This document shows positions 11,452 through 23,927 of a stretch of DNA of 64,000 bases, piece after piece. Position 1 is the stretch's first letter; every line of letters begins with the position of its first letter. Position numbers and translations under genes: made by a program. The notes under the pieces were generated by a model that worked only from the letters and a program-made list of their open reading frames with translations, did not search any database and was not told where the DNA came from. This stretch comes from Carex sylvatica (Eukaryota > Streptophyta > Magnoliopsida > Poales > Cyperaceae), in the NCBI GenBank assembly GCA_964058845.1, contig CAXKVR010000036.1, positions 186,001 through 250,000 of the forward strand, given 5' to 3'.

Positions 11452-11876
11452 GAGGTTGGCTACTATGCTTATATAAGCATATCCCCACATATGCTTATAA
11501 CTCATTTTTGTATTTTCAATGTCCAAATGGTCGATCGGAACCGTTCATCTTGTTCTCCATATTAATATGTTCTTGGAGACTAAATTTTACATTTTTCTGA
11601 ATTTTTTTACTATTTATTAAGCTAATTTGAAAATCTCTGATCCAACGGTGGCTTCTGATTTTACTGTTTTGTTAAGCCACCGTTGGATCAGCGATTTTCA
11701 AAGTGGCTTAATAAATAGTAAAAAAATTCAGAAAAATGTAAAATTTAGTCTCCAAGAACATATTAATATGGAGAACAAGATGAACGGTTCCCATCGACCA
11801 TTTGGACATTGAAAATACAAAAATGAGTTATAAGCATATGTGGGGATATGCTTATATAAGCATAGTAGCCAACCTC
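11452..11876. mobile_element. Near-perfect palindromic MITE, 425 bp
   Basis: Arms of about 200 bases are almost exact inverted copies, from GAGGTTGGCTACTATGCTTA at the left end to the matching complement at the right. They turn around near 11665 between two copies of CCACCGTTGGATCAG-type sequence. The flanks are TA-rich (CATATATAT / TATATATAT, 8 of 9 bases alike), which fits a 9-bp Mutator-type duplication but cannot prove it. The ends and the inner TCTCCATATTAATATG resemble the GLR-intron MITE at 56542 and a relic at about 50940. A transcript through it would form a long hairpin. Confidence 0.8.
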
Positions 11877-11905
11877 TATATATATACATGTATTATATTA
11901 TATAT

Positions 11906-13506
11906 CAAGGTTCTAAATAGCGGTTTTGGACCTAGAAAACTAAGGTACGAGGTAAAACTGCGCTAATCGAGCAGCGACAATAGCGGTCTGCTATGCTACA
12001 TGGCTTATAATTTTTCAATTTTAATAGGCCTTAATGACCAGATGAACTTTTTTTACTTTATCAAGGTATATCAATACAATGGAACATGTGCGGGCTATAC
12101 CGCTGTATCAATTAAATTTTGTATCATGCTTTAATATATGATAGTGGTATATTTTGAATATAAAATATATCGATAGTTTTTAAATTAGAAATATTTTGAA
12201 TGACAATTTGAATTTTGTATTGGTTCAATATGACTATTAGATCTTCTTAATCAATTTTGTATTTTTTTTTTCTTGATGAGACATGTTTACTATTAGTAGA
12301 AATACAAAATATAATTTTTGAAATAAAAAAATGCTATAATTTTATTTTATTTTCTACCAAATTCAGCTTTTAATGTTAACAAAATTCTGATTTTGTCCTC
12401 AAACCATTAAAGTGTACAAATCCCTAAACAAAATATTAAGCCAATGTCAAACTTAAACCGACACCCAGATACCTCAAAGAGTAACATACTGCGGCCAGAA
12501 GCATACACAGGAGCAAGGATCCTCAACAAAAATTTTGCATTAAAAAAATAGACAGAAAAAAGCAAGACCTATGTTGTATGGATATGGGTACGGATATCAA
12601 AACCAGATACGCTATGGATACAACAATACGATAATTTTCAAAAATCAAGAATACAATATGTCTATTTTATGATATTTATTATCTTCTCCTAATTTTATGA
12701 TATTGCCAATTGAGGCATGTAAGCTTTCCATGTACCAGTATACTGAAATTGACTCTCTTTTTTTCAAATGAAGGTTATGACACTTGAGCTGTGGTGTCCA
12801 TTTTTTGTGTCAGTTTTGCATCTGTTGAATTTTGAGATGGATGTCCACCAAATTTTGCATATGTTGAATTTTACATGTGCGCTAATCTGACAACAGAGAT
12901 AGTGCGCTAAATGTGATAGTCTTCTGGTACAGTACCGCTGCTTATGGACGTAACACTGCTGGTACAATACCACTGCTGCTTATTTTATTTTTATTTTTTT
13001 GTCAATTCTATCAATTATTTTTATTTTGAGCACAAGCATTAAGTAAACATCACACATAATTCATCATACAAAATTATAAGCAAAGAGAAGAACTAAAACA
13101 TAATAACGTAGAGAGCAATCAATTACATGAAGAGAAATGTTGTCAGTTAAATGTAATGACACACATCCTTTTGTAAGCATATCAGAAAAAAATTCTTACA
13201 AACATACAACATGCATCCTTTCTAAGCATAAAGCTCTAAGAGTACACAGTAGACGACAACATTCTTCATTGTTCCGACAATCTATATTATGTTTTAATTC
13301 ATCTTGCCAATGTGCTCATGAAAGACATGCTGCTGGAGGTGGAGATCACTCTTGAAGTAAATGGCATGCATGGCTCAGCTCACCTGTCGCTCTTCTCCTT
13401 GTGATTATCCATCAAAACTATAGTACATTTCATAATAGCTTGTTAATGAAACTTTTGTCAACAAAAGCTTTCTGAAAACGCTATAGCGGCGCTATTTAGC
13501 ACCCTG
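11906..13506. mobile_element. Possible 1.6-kb element bounded by CTAAATAGCG inverted ends
   Basis: The left end is CAAGGTTCTAAATAGCGG; the right end, read inverted, is CAGGGTGCTAAATAGCGCCG. No clear target-site duplication is visible and no transposase frame is inside, so this is either a degraded non-autonomous element or two separate relics of one repeat family. Related end motifs occur at 9552-9567 and 36590-36606. Confidence 0.45.
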
Positions 13507-14474
13507 GTTACAAGCATATTATAACTGCCTTTTGGGTCCATAAAACTATTCAATTATAAACTAACATATCCCCTCCAAAAATATAAATGAAATCTGTTAA
13601 CCTACATTTTCACCAAAAAAGAAAAAAAGAGATGGGAGAGATTACTGACAATTTAATGAAACTAAGATCCTAGAACCTGTTATGAATCATATAATAACTG
13701 AATGATATATGCAACCTAATATTCCATGCTCCCTCCTCTCTAAATGCAGAACCCAGAGGATCCAAATCTTTGTTTAATTATTATGTACTGAAATTAATGT
13801 TGGCTCGTTTTCACTAATTATGTACTTACAATCTAATTCTATTTTCAAATAATCAAGCGTACCAGAAAGCTTGACTTCTGCTACCTACACAATATGTAAT
13901 AAGAGATCAAATTAGTGTTGCTAGAGTTAAAAAGAAAATCAGAAATATTTTTATTAAACATTCAAAAATCAGAAGAAGAAAAAACCAGCAAAAACCTCAA
14001 ATGATTCTAGAAAAGACTATTAAAAGTTATTTCTTCTAGAAAATCACGCTTAAAATAACTACAAAAATGGAAACCAATTTTCGTCAAAAATTCAAAATCA
14101 GAACAAACCAATGCTGAGGGGACAGGGGTTAGGATGGGTCAAACCGGAGTTAAGAGAAGTGGTGCGACGTACGACAGGGGCAAAATGTACAAGATCCGAT
14201 AAACCTAGATTTGACGAGAGGGTAAGGTGATCGGGTTCCAAACCTAGAGCGCACAGAGGCGGAACGCGGGTAGGCGAGGGGCGGAAACCCTAGCGGGGGA
14301 GGGGGAAAGTCGGGAGCCAAATAGAGAGGGACGGAATTTTTTTATTTTATTTTATTTTTTCCAATCGCTCAGCACCTGATGGACAAATTATTCCAATTTC
14401 CTTCCATGCTCAGCGCACTTAATCAAGCACAAATCTCATATTGATCGGACGGCTGAAGAAACCTGCTCACCAAA
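13507..14474. other. Intergenic; 5' UTR-like stretch on the minus strand at about 14100-14335
   Basis: Most is AT-rich. About 14100-14335 is much GC-richer and read on the minus strand has the look of a plant 5' leader: pyrimidine-rich, with GCTAGGGTTTCCGCC (complement of a telo-box-like AAACCCTAGC at 14285-14294). No coding frame follows that I can recognise, so it may be the start of an unseen gene, a non-coding transcript or a relic. The retrotransposon begins 140 bases beyond it, in what would be its promoter. Confidence 0.35.
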
Positions 14475-16782
14475 TGTCACACCCCGGAACCAGGGGGCGC
14501 GACAGTTACGCCGTGAATATATATTTTCTATATACTCACGAGGCAAGAACGATGAGATGATTCATATTCATCCCAATTTTATCGGATAATTTAAATCTTT
14601 CAGACAAGCAGTTAATGAAAATCAGATAATTAAAACACATCCTACTTACAACACCTCCTACTTACAACACCTCCTACTTAACGAATTAAACATTTACACT
14701 ACATAATTAAAATAAGTTTTACAAAGGTCTGGTTCAAAGGTTATACACAACAAAATATGATCTGAGTACTTAACTAGTACAAAACGATCATTAATTAAGG
14801 CATATCTATACCTCTCCTTTCGTATCCTCGCCGCACGATCTCGAAATCCTATTCCTTCTTTCCTGAAAAACCCACGAGGGGGAAGAGGGGTGAGAAACTT
14901 ATTCGCAGTTTCTCAGTGCAGAATTTAAATAGGGCTACTGGATTTGTAAGAAATCCAAAATCAGAATTAAATCAATTCATTAGTATATTAATCAGTTAAA
15001 TCATGAAATGCAATTACTTTAAAAGGGAATTCAAGTGAACTTCTACTATTATCACATTCGGAGAAAAATCAAAACGGAATTATTCAGGATGTTTGGACCT
15101 AAATGCAAACTCTCTAAGTCAGGTTGGAAAGATAGAAATCAGTTATCTATCTTTGTCGGCTTAACCGTTCTATTGGTTCTGGTTTATAATTAAACATGCA
15201 TATCAATCAGAATTTCACGGATAGCAATAAAGTAACTCGATCAGAAACAAAGATTATCAATACAGTAACAGTTTCACATCAATCACTATACCGCAGTTCA
15301 GTATTCCAACAATCACAATAATATATGTAATAACAGTATCCCCTACCCAACCGGTACTGGGTTCAGTGGGGTCATTCCCCAAATGCGCATATGGTTCCTG
15401 AGGCAAAGTCTAGCGTCGACTCTAGACTTTGCAATAACTATGATATAATATAACAATATCAATTCAGTACTGTGGTTTCATTCCATTATCAGAATCAAAG
15501 GAACAGTAAAATCGATAAAACCATACCAATATGCTAGATCATCCTAAATATAGCAATTCCGATATATCATTTACTTAACTATGCAATAATGCTATGATGC
15601 ATGCAATTAGAAATTCAACATGCCATTATACGTAACTATTTAATTCTTAAAAATAAATCCCAAAACAGATCCCGTGAACCCCCGCACCTGATCACGTAAG
15701 ATGCGTAGAGAATCAGCTATCACTAGATTCCGAACTTCCGACGATTTCGCTGAATCGTACTCGATAGGGTCTATGCCTATGTTAATAAAGCATAGATGAA
15801 TTAATAAAAGACATTCAATCGATTTAAATACAAGTCAAGTCGATTATCGAGTCATAATGTTTCAAATCAAATTCGAATTCGAAATTTCATCAAAAATCTA
15901 ACAAATCACTTGAATTAGGGTTTCCAAGAGAAAAGGAAGACAAATCAGATCAATTATCACAAATTAACCACTAATCGAGCTAGAACTCAATTACTGAAAC
16001 CCTAATTCGAATTTCAACCGAAATCACGACAAATCGAATCATTTAGGATTTTCAAAGAATTGCAAAAGAGAAAGAAATACCAAATTGAAGCTTTAGAATC
16101 GATCAAGGATCGTCAATTCAGCTCGAATCTCGATTTCCCGGTCAGTTCGATCAGATTCCGCGCTCAATTTCTCTCTCTCTCTCTCTTTCTCTTTTTCCTT
16201 TCGGCTAACCTAACTATCTCTTTTAATTCCCGTAAAATGAGAAGAAGAAGAAGGATTTTGATTAATAATTGAAATTTTGCAAATAAACCCCTCAAAAATA
16301 ACAAAATTACATTTCAGTGCGGATCATTCATCCGCACTGCGGATCCTCTCCATCCGCACTGCGGTCTCTCCATCCGCACTGCGGATCACCCAGCCGCATT
16401 CACTGCGCAGAAGAAAAAGTCCGAGCCTAGTGCGGACGCACTGAGGCCAGTGCGGATGCTCCCATCCGCATTCAGTACTTGGCGAAATTTTCAGAAGAGT
16501 ACAGAACTCACCCGCAGTGCGTGTGCCCATCCGCACCACCATCCGCACCCAGAGATTTTTCAGCCGTTTATTAAGGAACTTGTCCCAGTGCGGGTGAAGC
16601 CACCCGCAGTGCGGGTCATCCATCCGCACTGGACCATTTTTCTATATTATAATTCAATTTTCGACGCCTTAACTTAATCAGTCAGTATAAAAATATTTCC
16701 ACGCATTAGATTTTTAATTTCTAAACTATATTTACTTTAATCTTTTAAAATCTTATTATTTTAAAAGTTTCACTACGTTACA
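14475..16782 (-). repeat. 3' LTR of the gypsy element
   Basis: 2308 bases, the same length as the 5' LTR, with a constant offset of 7069 bases between matching positions. On the coding strand it starts TGTAACGTAG and ends GGGGTGTGACA. It includes the CCGCAC/GTGCGG-rich block (about 16313-16632) and a CT microsatellite (about 16170-16190). Confidence 0.95.
16313..16632. promoter_or_regulatory. Clustered CCGCAC / GTGCGG motifs in the LTR (U3 side)
   Basis: More than a dozen copies of CCGCAC or GTGCGG occur in about 320 bases, several fused as the palindrome ATCCGCACTGCGGAT. On the coding strand the block lies about 150-470 bases inside the LTR start, where U3 control sequence is expected. The identical block in the 5' LTR is at about 23382-23701. 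A regulatory role is inference. Confidence 0.5.
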
Positions 16783-16795
16783 TTTCTCCCTCACT
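16783..16795 (-). other. Polypurine tract
   Basis: On the coding strand GTGAGGGAGAAA directly abuts the 3' LTR, as the primer for plus-strand synthesis does in LTR retroelements. Confidence 0.8.
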
Positions 16796-16825
16796 TAAAA
16801 ATAAAGTTCAATCCTTTGAACTTAA

Positions 16826-19800
16826 CTACGTACCTGAACTGTCGAATAACTCAGGATATTGCTCGCGAATTTTCGTTTCGAGTTCCCATGTTGCCTCTTT
16901 TTCCGAGTGTCTTCCCCATTGTACTAAAACAAGTCTAATCGTTCGATTTCTTAACCTTTGCTCTTTTCTATCAAGTATTCGCATTGGTTCTTCTTTATAG
17001 GCCAAATTCTCATTAAGGTATAAGTCAGAATGATCGATGCAGTGAGAAGGATCTCGTACATATTTTCGGAGTTGTGACACATGAAACACCGGGTGTACCC
17101 GGTCCAAGACTGGAGGCAATGCAAGCTCGTAAGCTACAAGTCCCACTCGGTTCAGAATCTGAAAGGGACCGATATACCGTGGACTTAGCTTACCCGATAC
17201 TCCAAACCGATGTACTCCTCTAACCGGAGATACTCGGAGCCACACATGATCACCTTCTTGAAACTCTAAAGGTCTTCGATGTACATCAGCATATCTCTTT
17301 TGTCGATCTTGAGCTGATTTGAGTCGGCTCAAGATAACCTGTGTCTTCTCTGCCGCTTCTTGTATCAATTCTGGTCCTGTGGACGGATGAGTACCCGCCG
17401 GACCCCACCACAACGGTGTACGACAAATCTCTCCAGTAAGCGCTTCTAATGGTGGCATCCCGATACTTGAGTGATAACTGTTGTTGTATGCAAATTCAAC
17501 CAAATGCAAATGGTCGAGCCAAGATCCTCGAAAGCTCAAAGCACACGCTCGAAGCATGTCTTCCAATGTCTGGATTGTTCTTTCTGACTGTCCATCAGTC
17601 TGCGGATGATGTGCGGTGCTGAATCTCAGCTTCGTACCCATATTCTCTTGAAAACTTTTCCAAAAATGCGAAGTGAACCTGGTATCTCGATCAGATATAA
17701 TTTCTCTTGGACATCCATGATATTTAACGAAAAATTTCAGAAACAAGTTGGCTAACGTTCGACCCGATGTATCAGGTCCGAGTGGAATAAAATGTGCCAC
17801 CTTCGTCAATGTATCCACAATAACCCATATGGTATCGTGTCGACCCACTGTCCTCGGAAAACCAGATACGAAATCCATTGCAATAACTTCAAACTTACCT
17901 CTCTTCTTATTCAGCGGTTGAAGTAACCCAGCTGCCTTTCGTCGATCAGCCTTCACTTGCTGACAGACTTGACATTTCTCAACGTACCTTGTCACATCCC
18001 TTTTCATGTTCGGCCACCAGAAATATCGCTTCAGAGTTTGATACATTTTAACTTCGCCGGGATGGATCGTGTATCCCGAATCATGTGCTTCGGATAGAAC
18101 TAGGGTCTTCAAGTCTGAATCTTCAGGAATGCATATGCGGTTGCCAAACCGCAAGATACCCTCGTCATCAAGTCTAAATGGAGTGTCTCGGTCCGATTCT
18201 ACATGTTCTCGAAATTTCTGACATTTCTGATCTTCGTGCTGCGCTACCCGTATACGGTCATGTAACTCCGGTCTCACCTCAATAGCAGCAGAAATAATGG
18301 ACATACAGGCCGATTTATTCATACCCGCTTCTACCTCGAGTAAGCGAGTTGCAACTGACTTTGCCAATTCGTGCGATGCTCCAACATGTAAATTCATCAT
18401 TCTCATTTCTTCAATCAACTGCACTTCACTTGAAATCACGCTTGCCAGGTTAACCTGATTCTTCCTACTCAACGCATCTGCTACCGCATTAGCTTTGCCT
18501 GCATGATACTGAATATCGAGATCGTAATCCTTCATTAACTCCAGCCACCTTCGTTGTCTCAAGTTCAGTTCCTTCTGAGTAAAGACATACTTTAAGCTTT
18601 TATGATCCGTGAAAATCTGGCACTTCACACCATACAAGTAATGCCGCCAAATTTTGAGCGCAAAGATCACCGCTGCTAGCTCCAAGTCATGAGTCGGATA
18701 GTTCTGTTCATGTGGCCGTAACTGTCGAGAAGCGTAAGCAATAACTTGTTCACCTTGCATCAAAACGCAACCCAAACCCGTACGGGATGCATCTGTAAAC
18801 ACCGTGTAGTCCTTTCCAGTTATTGGCATTGTAAGAATCGGAGCTGACACTAGCCGACTCTTTAACTCCTCAAAACTTTCTTCTTGTTTTTCACCCCAAA
18901 CGAACTTAACACCTTTATGTAGCAACTCCGTAAGAGGGCGGGCTAATTGTGAGAATCCAGCTACAAACCTTCGATAGTACCCCGCTAATCCGAGAAAACT
19001 ACGAATCTCTGTAACAGTTGTTGGTCTCTTCCATTCAGTTACTGCTCGGATCTTCTCAGGATCTACCGCCAAGCCTTCACCCGAAACTATATGGCCCAAA
19101 AATGCCACCTTGTCCATCCAGAATTCGCACTTTGAAAGTTTGGCATAAAGCCGATGATCTCGTAGTCTTTGTAACACCACTTTAAGATGTGCCGCATGCT
19201 CCTCATATGAACGCGAATAGATCAATATATCGTCGATGAAGACCACCACACTTGAATCCAACAAATCTCTAAACACACGCTGCATGAGATCCATAAAAGC
19301 TGCTGGTGCATTTGTCAATCCGAATGGCATGACTAGGTATTCATAGTGCCCGTACCTAGTACGGAAAGCCGTCTTCTCCACTTCACTTAGACATATACGC
19401 AACTGGTGGTAACCCGTTCTTAAATCGATCTTGGAATAGACCGATGATCCTTGTAGCTGATCAAAAAGATCATCAATCCTAGGCAATGGATACTTGTTCT
19501 TCACGGTCACCTTATTCAACTCCCGATAATCTATGCACAACCGCAGAGTTCCATCCTTCTTCCTTACAAACAGCACTGGTGCGCCCCATGGAGAAGTACT
19601 TGGTCGAATAAAGCCTTTCTCCAACATTTCTTCTAATTGCACCTTCAATTCTTTTAGCTCAGCCGGAGCCATCCGATAAGGAGCCTTCGAAATCGGAATT
19701 GTGCCAGGTATCAAATTAATGTTGAACTCAATTTCTCGCTCCGGGGGTAATCCTGAAATCTCATCAGGAAAGACATCAACGTATTCCGAAACAATCGGAA

Positions 19801-21409
19801 TGTTAGATATTTCTGGAATTTCAGTAGCAGTACTCATAACCCTCACTAAATATGCTGTACACCCCGACTCAATTAAGTGCCTTGTCTCTATTGCTGAAAT
19901 ATACGGTACCACCTCTTTTAATCCTCTACACTTTAATGCACATGTAGCACCACTTGACAATGCGAACTGAACAGTACGGCTCAAACAATCAATCGTAGCT
20001 AGGTGTTGAGTTAACCAATCCAAACCCAACAATGCATCATACTCAGAAATGTCCATGACCAACATTTTGGCTAGAAAATCCCTTCCATCTACTCTCACTT
20101 TCAGGTTTCGGCACGTCCTCGCAATTTGGGTAGTTGAACCGAGAGGGGTATGAACATCCAATACTCTCCCACTCGACTCCGTTAACCATCCACACTTCTC
20201 CACTAACGTACTAGATATAATCGAATTGCTACAACCCGTATCAATCAACACATATGCAAGATGTCCCGAAATAGAAATAGTACCTGCTAGCAAATCAGTC
20301 TGAGTAGAAATAGGAATCAACTCGTCTCCTGCATTCGGTAGCTCTATTGCCTCTACCGCGTGAACACTGGCTCGTCCTCCTGCCCGGCCTTCCCTCAACT
20401 GTGGTGTAGGGCCTCGACCTCGTAGCGAAGGTATGCCTCCACGTCCTCGCCCCTGTGGACCTCTATAACCACCACTGCCACTGCTCCCGGGTGTACCCGA
20501 AAAAGTATTTGGGCAATCCTTGATCCAATGATTCTTGCTGCCACAGCGGAGACAAGTCTGGTTGAGGCGACGACACTCAAATTCGGTATGTGGCTTCATG
20601 CAAATACGGCACCAAGGTCCCGTAGCTCCCTGGGTAAACTGAGGTACCGCTATCTGTCCCGTAGGGTATCTAGGGGCTTGAGGTCTAACCCCCGATCCAC
20701 TCGCTTGCTTTCTTTGATCAAATCTAGGCTTAACATTTCTGGAGAGGGTCTGTTGCGCACTTCTCTTGAGATATACCTCTGTCTGCTCTGCACATCTCAT
20801 AAGAGCTGGAACTCCTGCAGCTGTGGAATGATGTATGGCTAGTGCAATATTCGGGTCCAACCCGTCCAAATACTGCCTCCGGTATCTATCAAGATCCCTT
20901 TTCACATCTGGAGCATAGCGGGACAGGTCAAAGAACAAACGGTTGTACTCCTCTACCGACCTTTCATTCTGTCTTAGGTTCAGGAATTGGCTTCTCAAAG
21001 CCTCCCGATGTAAATCACTCAAGAACTGCTCCCCAAACTTCTGTTCAAACCATTCCCAGGTAATCTCTCCTTCGCCCCCTTCAAACTCCATTTTAACTCC
21101 CTCCCACCAATGCCTACCAGACTTTTCAAGCAATTGTACGGCCAACTCCACTTTGTTCACCTCTGGCACTCGGCATAGGGTGAACTTTGCTTTCAGACTC
21201 ACCATCCATTCTTCCGCAGCCGGATATCCCCCCGACCCATCAAACCGAGGGGGTGTCAAACGCATAAACGCTTCATATAATTGTCGGAATTCCTCCCCAT
21301 TTGCTCCAGCCACAGGAGCTGGTCCGCGTTCCAGATTTTCCGCTCTACGACCTCTTTCATAGGCCGCAATTAACATTTCTCCGAGATCTCTCTCCATTTG
21401 ACTATTCAA
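16826..21409 (-). CDS. Gag-Pol polyprotein, Ty3/gypsy
   Basis: A single 1527-residue frame. Gag spans about 1-340 with two CCHC knuckles (C267/C270/H274/C279 and C286/C289/H294/C299). Protease has LIDTGCSNS at 388-396. Reverse transcriptase (about 575-760) has FIDDIL at 724-729. RNase H follows with [10 protein letters not shown]. Integrase has an HHCC zinc finger ([19 protein letters not shown]...CQVC) and a DDE core with IVDTLTK and [12 protein letters not shown]. The GPY/F-like region (PRYIGPFQI) is followed by a chromodomain-like tail ([12 protein letters not shown]). The order protease-RT-RNase H-integrase defines Ty3/gypsy. All key motifs are intact and no stop interrupts the frame, so the copy may be autonomous. 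The ATG at 21409 lies 134 bases inside the 5' LTR boundary. It may be expressed from the right LTR. Confidence 0.96.
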   Translation of the reverse strand: MNSQMERDLGEMLIAAYERGRRAENLERGPAPVAGANGEEFRQLYEAFMRLTPPRFDGSGGYPAAEEWMVSLKAKFTLCRVPEVNKVELAVQLLEKSGRHWWEGVKMEFEGGEGEITWEWFEQKFGEQFLSDLHREALRSQFLNLRQNERSVEEYNRLFFDLSRYAPDVKRDLDRYRRQYLDGLDPNIALAIHHSTAAGVPALMRCAEQTEVYLKRSAQQTLSRNVKPRFDQRKQASGSGVRPQAPRYPTGQIAVPQFTQGATGPWCRICMKPHTEFECRRLNQTCLRCGSKNHWIKDCPNTFSGTPGSSGSGGYRGPQGRGRGGIPSLRGRGPTPQLREGRAGGRASVHAVEAIELPNAGDELIPISTQTDLLAGTISISGHLAYVLIDTGCSNSIISSTLVEKCGWLTESSGRVLDVHTPLGSTTQIARTCRNLKVRVDGRDFLAKMLVMDISEYDALLGLDWLTQHLATIDCLSRTVQFALSSGATCALKCRGLKEVVPYISAIETRHLIESGCTAYLVRVMSTATEIPEISNIPIVSEYVDVFPDEISGLPPEREIEFNINLIPGTIPISKAPYRMAPAELKELKVQLEEMLEKGFIRPSTSPWGAPVLFVRKKDGTLRLCIDYRELNKVTVKNKYPLPRIDDLFDQLQGSSVYSKIDLRTGYHQLRICLSEVEKTAFRTRYGHYEYLVMPFGLTNAPAAFMDLMQRVFRDLLDSSVVVFIDDILIYSRSYEEHAAHLKVVLQRLRDHRLYAKLSKCEFWMDKVAFLGHIVSGEGLAVDPEKIRAVTEWKRPTTVTEIRSFLGLAGYYRRFVAGFSQLARPLTELLHKGVKFVWGEKQEESFEELKSRLVSAPILTMPITGKDYTVFTDASRTGLGCVLMQGEQVIAYASRQLRPHEQNYPTHDLELAAVIFALKIWRHYLYGVKCQIFTDHKSLKYVFTQKELNLRQRRWLELMKDYDLDIQYHAGKANAVADALSRKNQVNLASVISSEVQLIEEMRMMNLHVGASHELAKSVATRLLEVEAGMNKSACMSIISAAIEVRPELHDRIRVAQHEDQKCQKFREHVESDRDTPFRLDDEGILRFGNRICIPEDSDLKTLVLSEAHDSGYTIHPGEVKMYQTLKRYFWWPNMKRDVTRYVEKCQVCQQVKADRRKAAGLLQPLNKKRGKFEVIAMDFVSGFPRTVGRHDTIWVIVDTLTKVAHFIPLGPDTSGRTLANLFLKFFVKYHGCPREIISDRDTRFTSHFWKSFQENMGTKLRFSTAHHPQTDGQSERTIQTLEDMLRACALSFRGSWLDHLHLVEFAYNNSYHSSIGMPPLEALTGEICRTPLWWGPAGTHPSTGPELIQEAAEKTQVILSRLKSAQDRQKRYADVHRRPLEFQEGDHVWLRVSPVRGVHRFGVSGKLSPRYIGPFQILNRVGLVAYELALPPVLDRVHPVFHVSQLRKYVRDPSHCIDHSDLYLNENLAYKEEPMRILDRKEQRLRNRTIRLVLVQWGRHSEKEATWELETKIREQYPELFDSSGT

Positions 21410-21522
21410 TAATCAATAAGTTAATATTTCAATTCACGCAGTTTAACGTTACCAATCTAACTCTAGACTTACCCCACTCGCTTATCCTATCATGTCTGGT
21501 TAGGGTTTGAAAACAAACCTTT

Positions 21523-21534
21523 GCTCTGATACCA
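21523..21534 (-). other. Primer binding site, initiator tRNA-Met type
   Basis: On the coding strand TGGTATCAGAGC lies about nine bases inside the 5' LTR. This is the known complement of the 3' end of plant initiator tRNA-Met, the usual primer for such elements. Confidence 0.9.
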
Positions 21535-21543
21535 ACAATTAAC

Positions 21544-23851
21544 TGTCACACCCCGGAACCAGGGGGCGCGACAGTTACGCCGTGAATATATATTTTCTAT
21601 ATACTCACGAGGCAAGAACGATGAGATGATTCATATTCATCCCAATTTTATCGGATAATTTAAATCTTTCAGACAAGCAGTTAATGAAAATCAGATAATT
21701 AAAACACATCCTACTTACAACACCTCCTACTTACAACACCTCCTACTTAACGAATTAAACATTTACACTACATAATTAAAATAAGTTTTACAAAGGTCTG
21801 GTTCAAAGGTTATACACAACAAAATATGATCTGAGTACTTAACTAGTACAAAACGATCATTAATTAAGGCATATCTATACCTCTCCTTTCGTATCCTCGC
21901 CGCACGATCTCGAAATCCTATTCCTTCTTTCCTGAAAAACCCACGAGGGGGAAGAGGGGTGAGAAACTTATTCGCAGTTTCTCAGTGCAGAATTTAAATA
22001 GGGCTACTGGATTTGTAAGAAATCCAAAATCAGAATTAAATCAATTCATTAGTATATTAATCAGTTAAATCATGAAATGCAATTACTTTAAAAGGGAATT
22101 CAAGTGAACTTCTACTATTATCACATTCGGAGAAAAATCAAAACGGAATTATTCAGGATGTTTGGACCTAAATGCAAACTCTCTAAGTCAGGTTGGAAAG
22201 ATAGAAATCAGTTATCTATCTTTGTCGGCTTAACCGTTCTATTGGTTCTGGTTTATAATTAAACATGCATATCAATCAGAATTTCACGGATAGCAATAAA
22301 GTAACTCGATCAGAAACAAAGATTATCAATACAGTAACAGTTTCACATCAATCACTATACCGCAGTTCAGTATTCCAACAATCACAATAATATATGTAAT
22401 AACAGTATCCCCTACCCAACCGGTACTGGGTTCAGTGGGGTCATTCCCCAAATGCGCATATGGTTCCTGAGGCAAAGTCTAGCGTCGACTCTAGACTTTG
22501 CAATAACTATGATATAATATAACAATATCAATTCAGTACTGTGGTTTCATTCCATTATCAGAATCAAAGGAACAGTAAAATCGATAAAACCATACCAATA
22601 TGCTAGATCATCCTAAATATAGCAATTCCGATATATCATTTACTTAACTATGCAATAATGCTATGATGCATGCAATTAGAAATTCAACATGCCATTATAC
22701 GTAACTATTTAATTCTTAAAAATAAATCCCAAAACAGATCCCGTGAACCCCCGCACCTGATCACGTAAGATGCGTAGAGAATCAGCTATCACTAGATTCC
22801 GAACTTCCGACGATTTCGCTGAATCGTACTCGATAGGGTCTATGCCTATGTTAATAAAGCATAGATGAATTAATAAAAGACATTCAATCGATTTAAATAC
22901 AAGTCAAGTCGATTATCGAGTCATAATGTTTCAAATCAAATTCGAATTCGAAATTTCATCAAAAATCTAACAAATCACTTGAATTAGGGTTTCCAAGAGA
23001 AAAGGAAGACAAATCAGATCAATTATCACAAATTAACCACTAATCGAGCTAGAACTCAATTACTGAAACCCTAATTCGAATTTCAACCGAAATCACGACA
23101 AATCGAATCATTTAGGATTTTCAAAGAATTGCAAAAGAGAAAGAAATACCAAATTGAAGCTTTAGAATCGATCAAGGATCGTCAATTCAGCTCGAATCTC
23201 GATTTCCCGGTCAGTTCGATCAGATTCCGCGCTCAATTTCTCTCTCTCTCTCTCTTTCTCTTTTTCCTTTCGGCTAACCTAACTATCTCTTTTAATTCCC
23301 GTAAAATGAGAAGAAGAAGAAGGATTTTGATTAATAATTGAAATTTTGCAAATAAACCCCTCAAAAATAACAAAATTACATTTCAGTGCGGATCATTCAT
23401 CCGCACTGCGGATCCTCTCCATCCGCACTGCGGTCTCTCCATCCGCACTGCGGATCACCCAGCCGCATTCACTGCGCAGAAGAAAAAGTCCGAGCCTAGT
23501 GCGGACGCACTGAGGCCAGTGCGGATGCTCCCATCCGCATTCAGTACTTGGCGAAATTTTCAGAAGAGTACAGAACTCACCCGCAGTGCGTGTGCCCATC
23601 CGCACCACCATCCGCACCCAGAGATTTTTCAGCCGTTTATTAAGGAACTTGTCCCAGTGCGGGTGAAGCCACCCGCAGTGCGGGTCATCCATCCGCACTG
23701 GACCATTTTTCTATATTATAATTCAATTTTCGACGCCTTAACTTAATCAGTCAGTATAAAAATATTTCCACGCATTAGATTTTTAATTTCTAAACTATAT
23801 TTACTTTAATCTTTTAAAATCTTATTATTTTAAAAGTTTCACTACGTTACA
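21544..23851 (-). repeat. 5' LTR of the gypsy element
   Basis: 2308 bases, apparently identical to 14475-16782. Flanked on the outside by CCAAA (23852-23856), the right half of the target duplication. It should hold the promoter for the gag-pol transcript running leftward. Confidence 0.95.
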
Positions 23852-23927
23852 CCAAAAAGCCTCGGTGAGCACATCACAACTTAGCCTTACTCTAAATATA
23901 AATGCTACTAGCTTCTAACAACAATTG

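Larger units (their letters stand above)
14475..23851 (-). mobile_element. Complete Ty3/gypsy LTR retrotransposon (chromovirus, Tekay/Del-like)
   Basis: The 9.4-kb element has two 2308-base LTRs in the same orientation, TG...CA ends, a 5-bp target duplication CCAAA (14470-14474 and 23852-23856), a primer binding site, a polypurine tract and one unbroken gag-pol frame. The minus strand is the coding strand, so the right LTR is the 5' LTR. The two LTRs looked identical wherever I compared them and open frames inside them match residue for residue, which suggests very recent insertion. Tekay/Del is inferred from the long LTRs and the chromodomain-like C-terminus; a tree of the RT domain would settle it. 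Confidence 0.95.

Noticed and set aside
16324..16629. Overlapping 101-codon (minus) and 75-codon (plus) frames in the LTR, repeated at 23393-23746
   Set aside because: They come from the CCGCAC/GTGCGG repeat block, occur on both strands, and lie inside LTR sequence; no domain.
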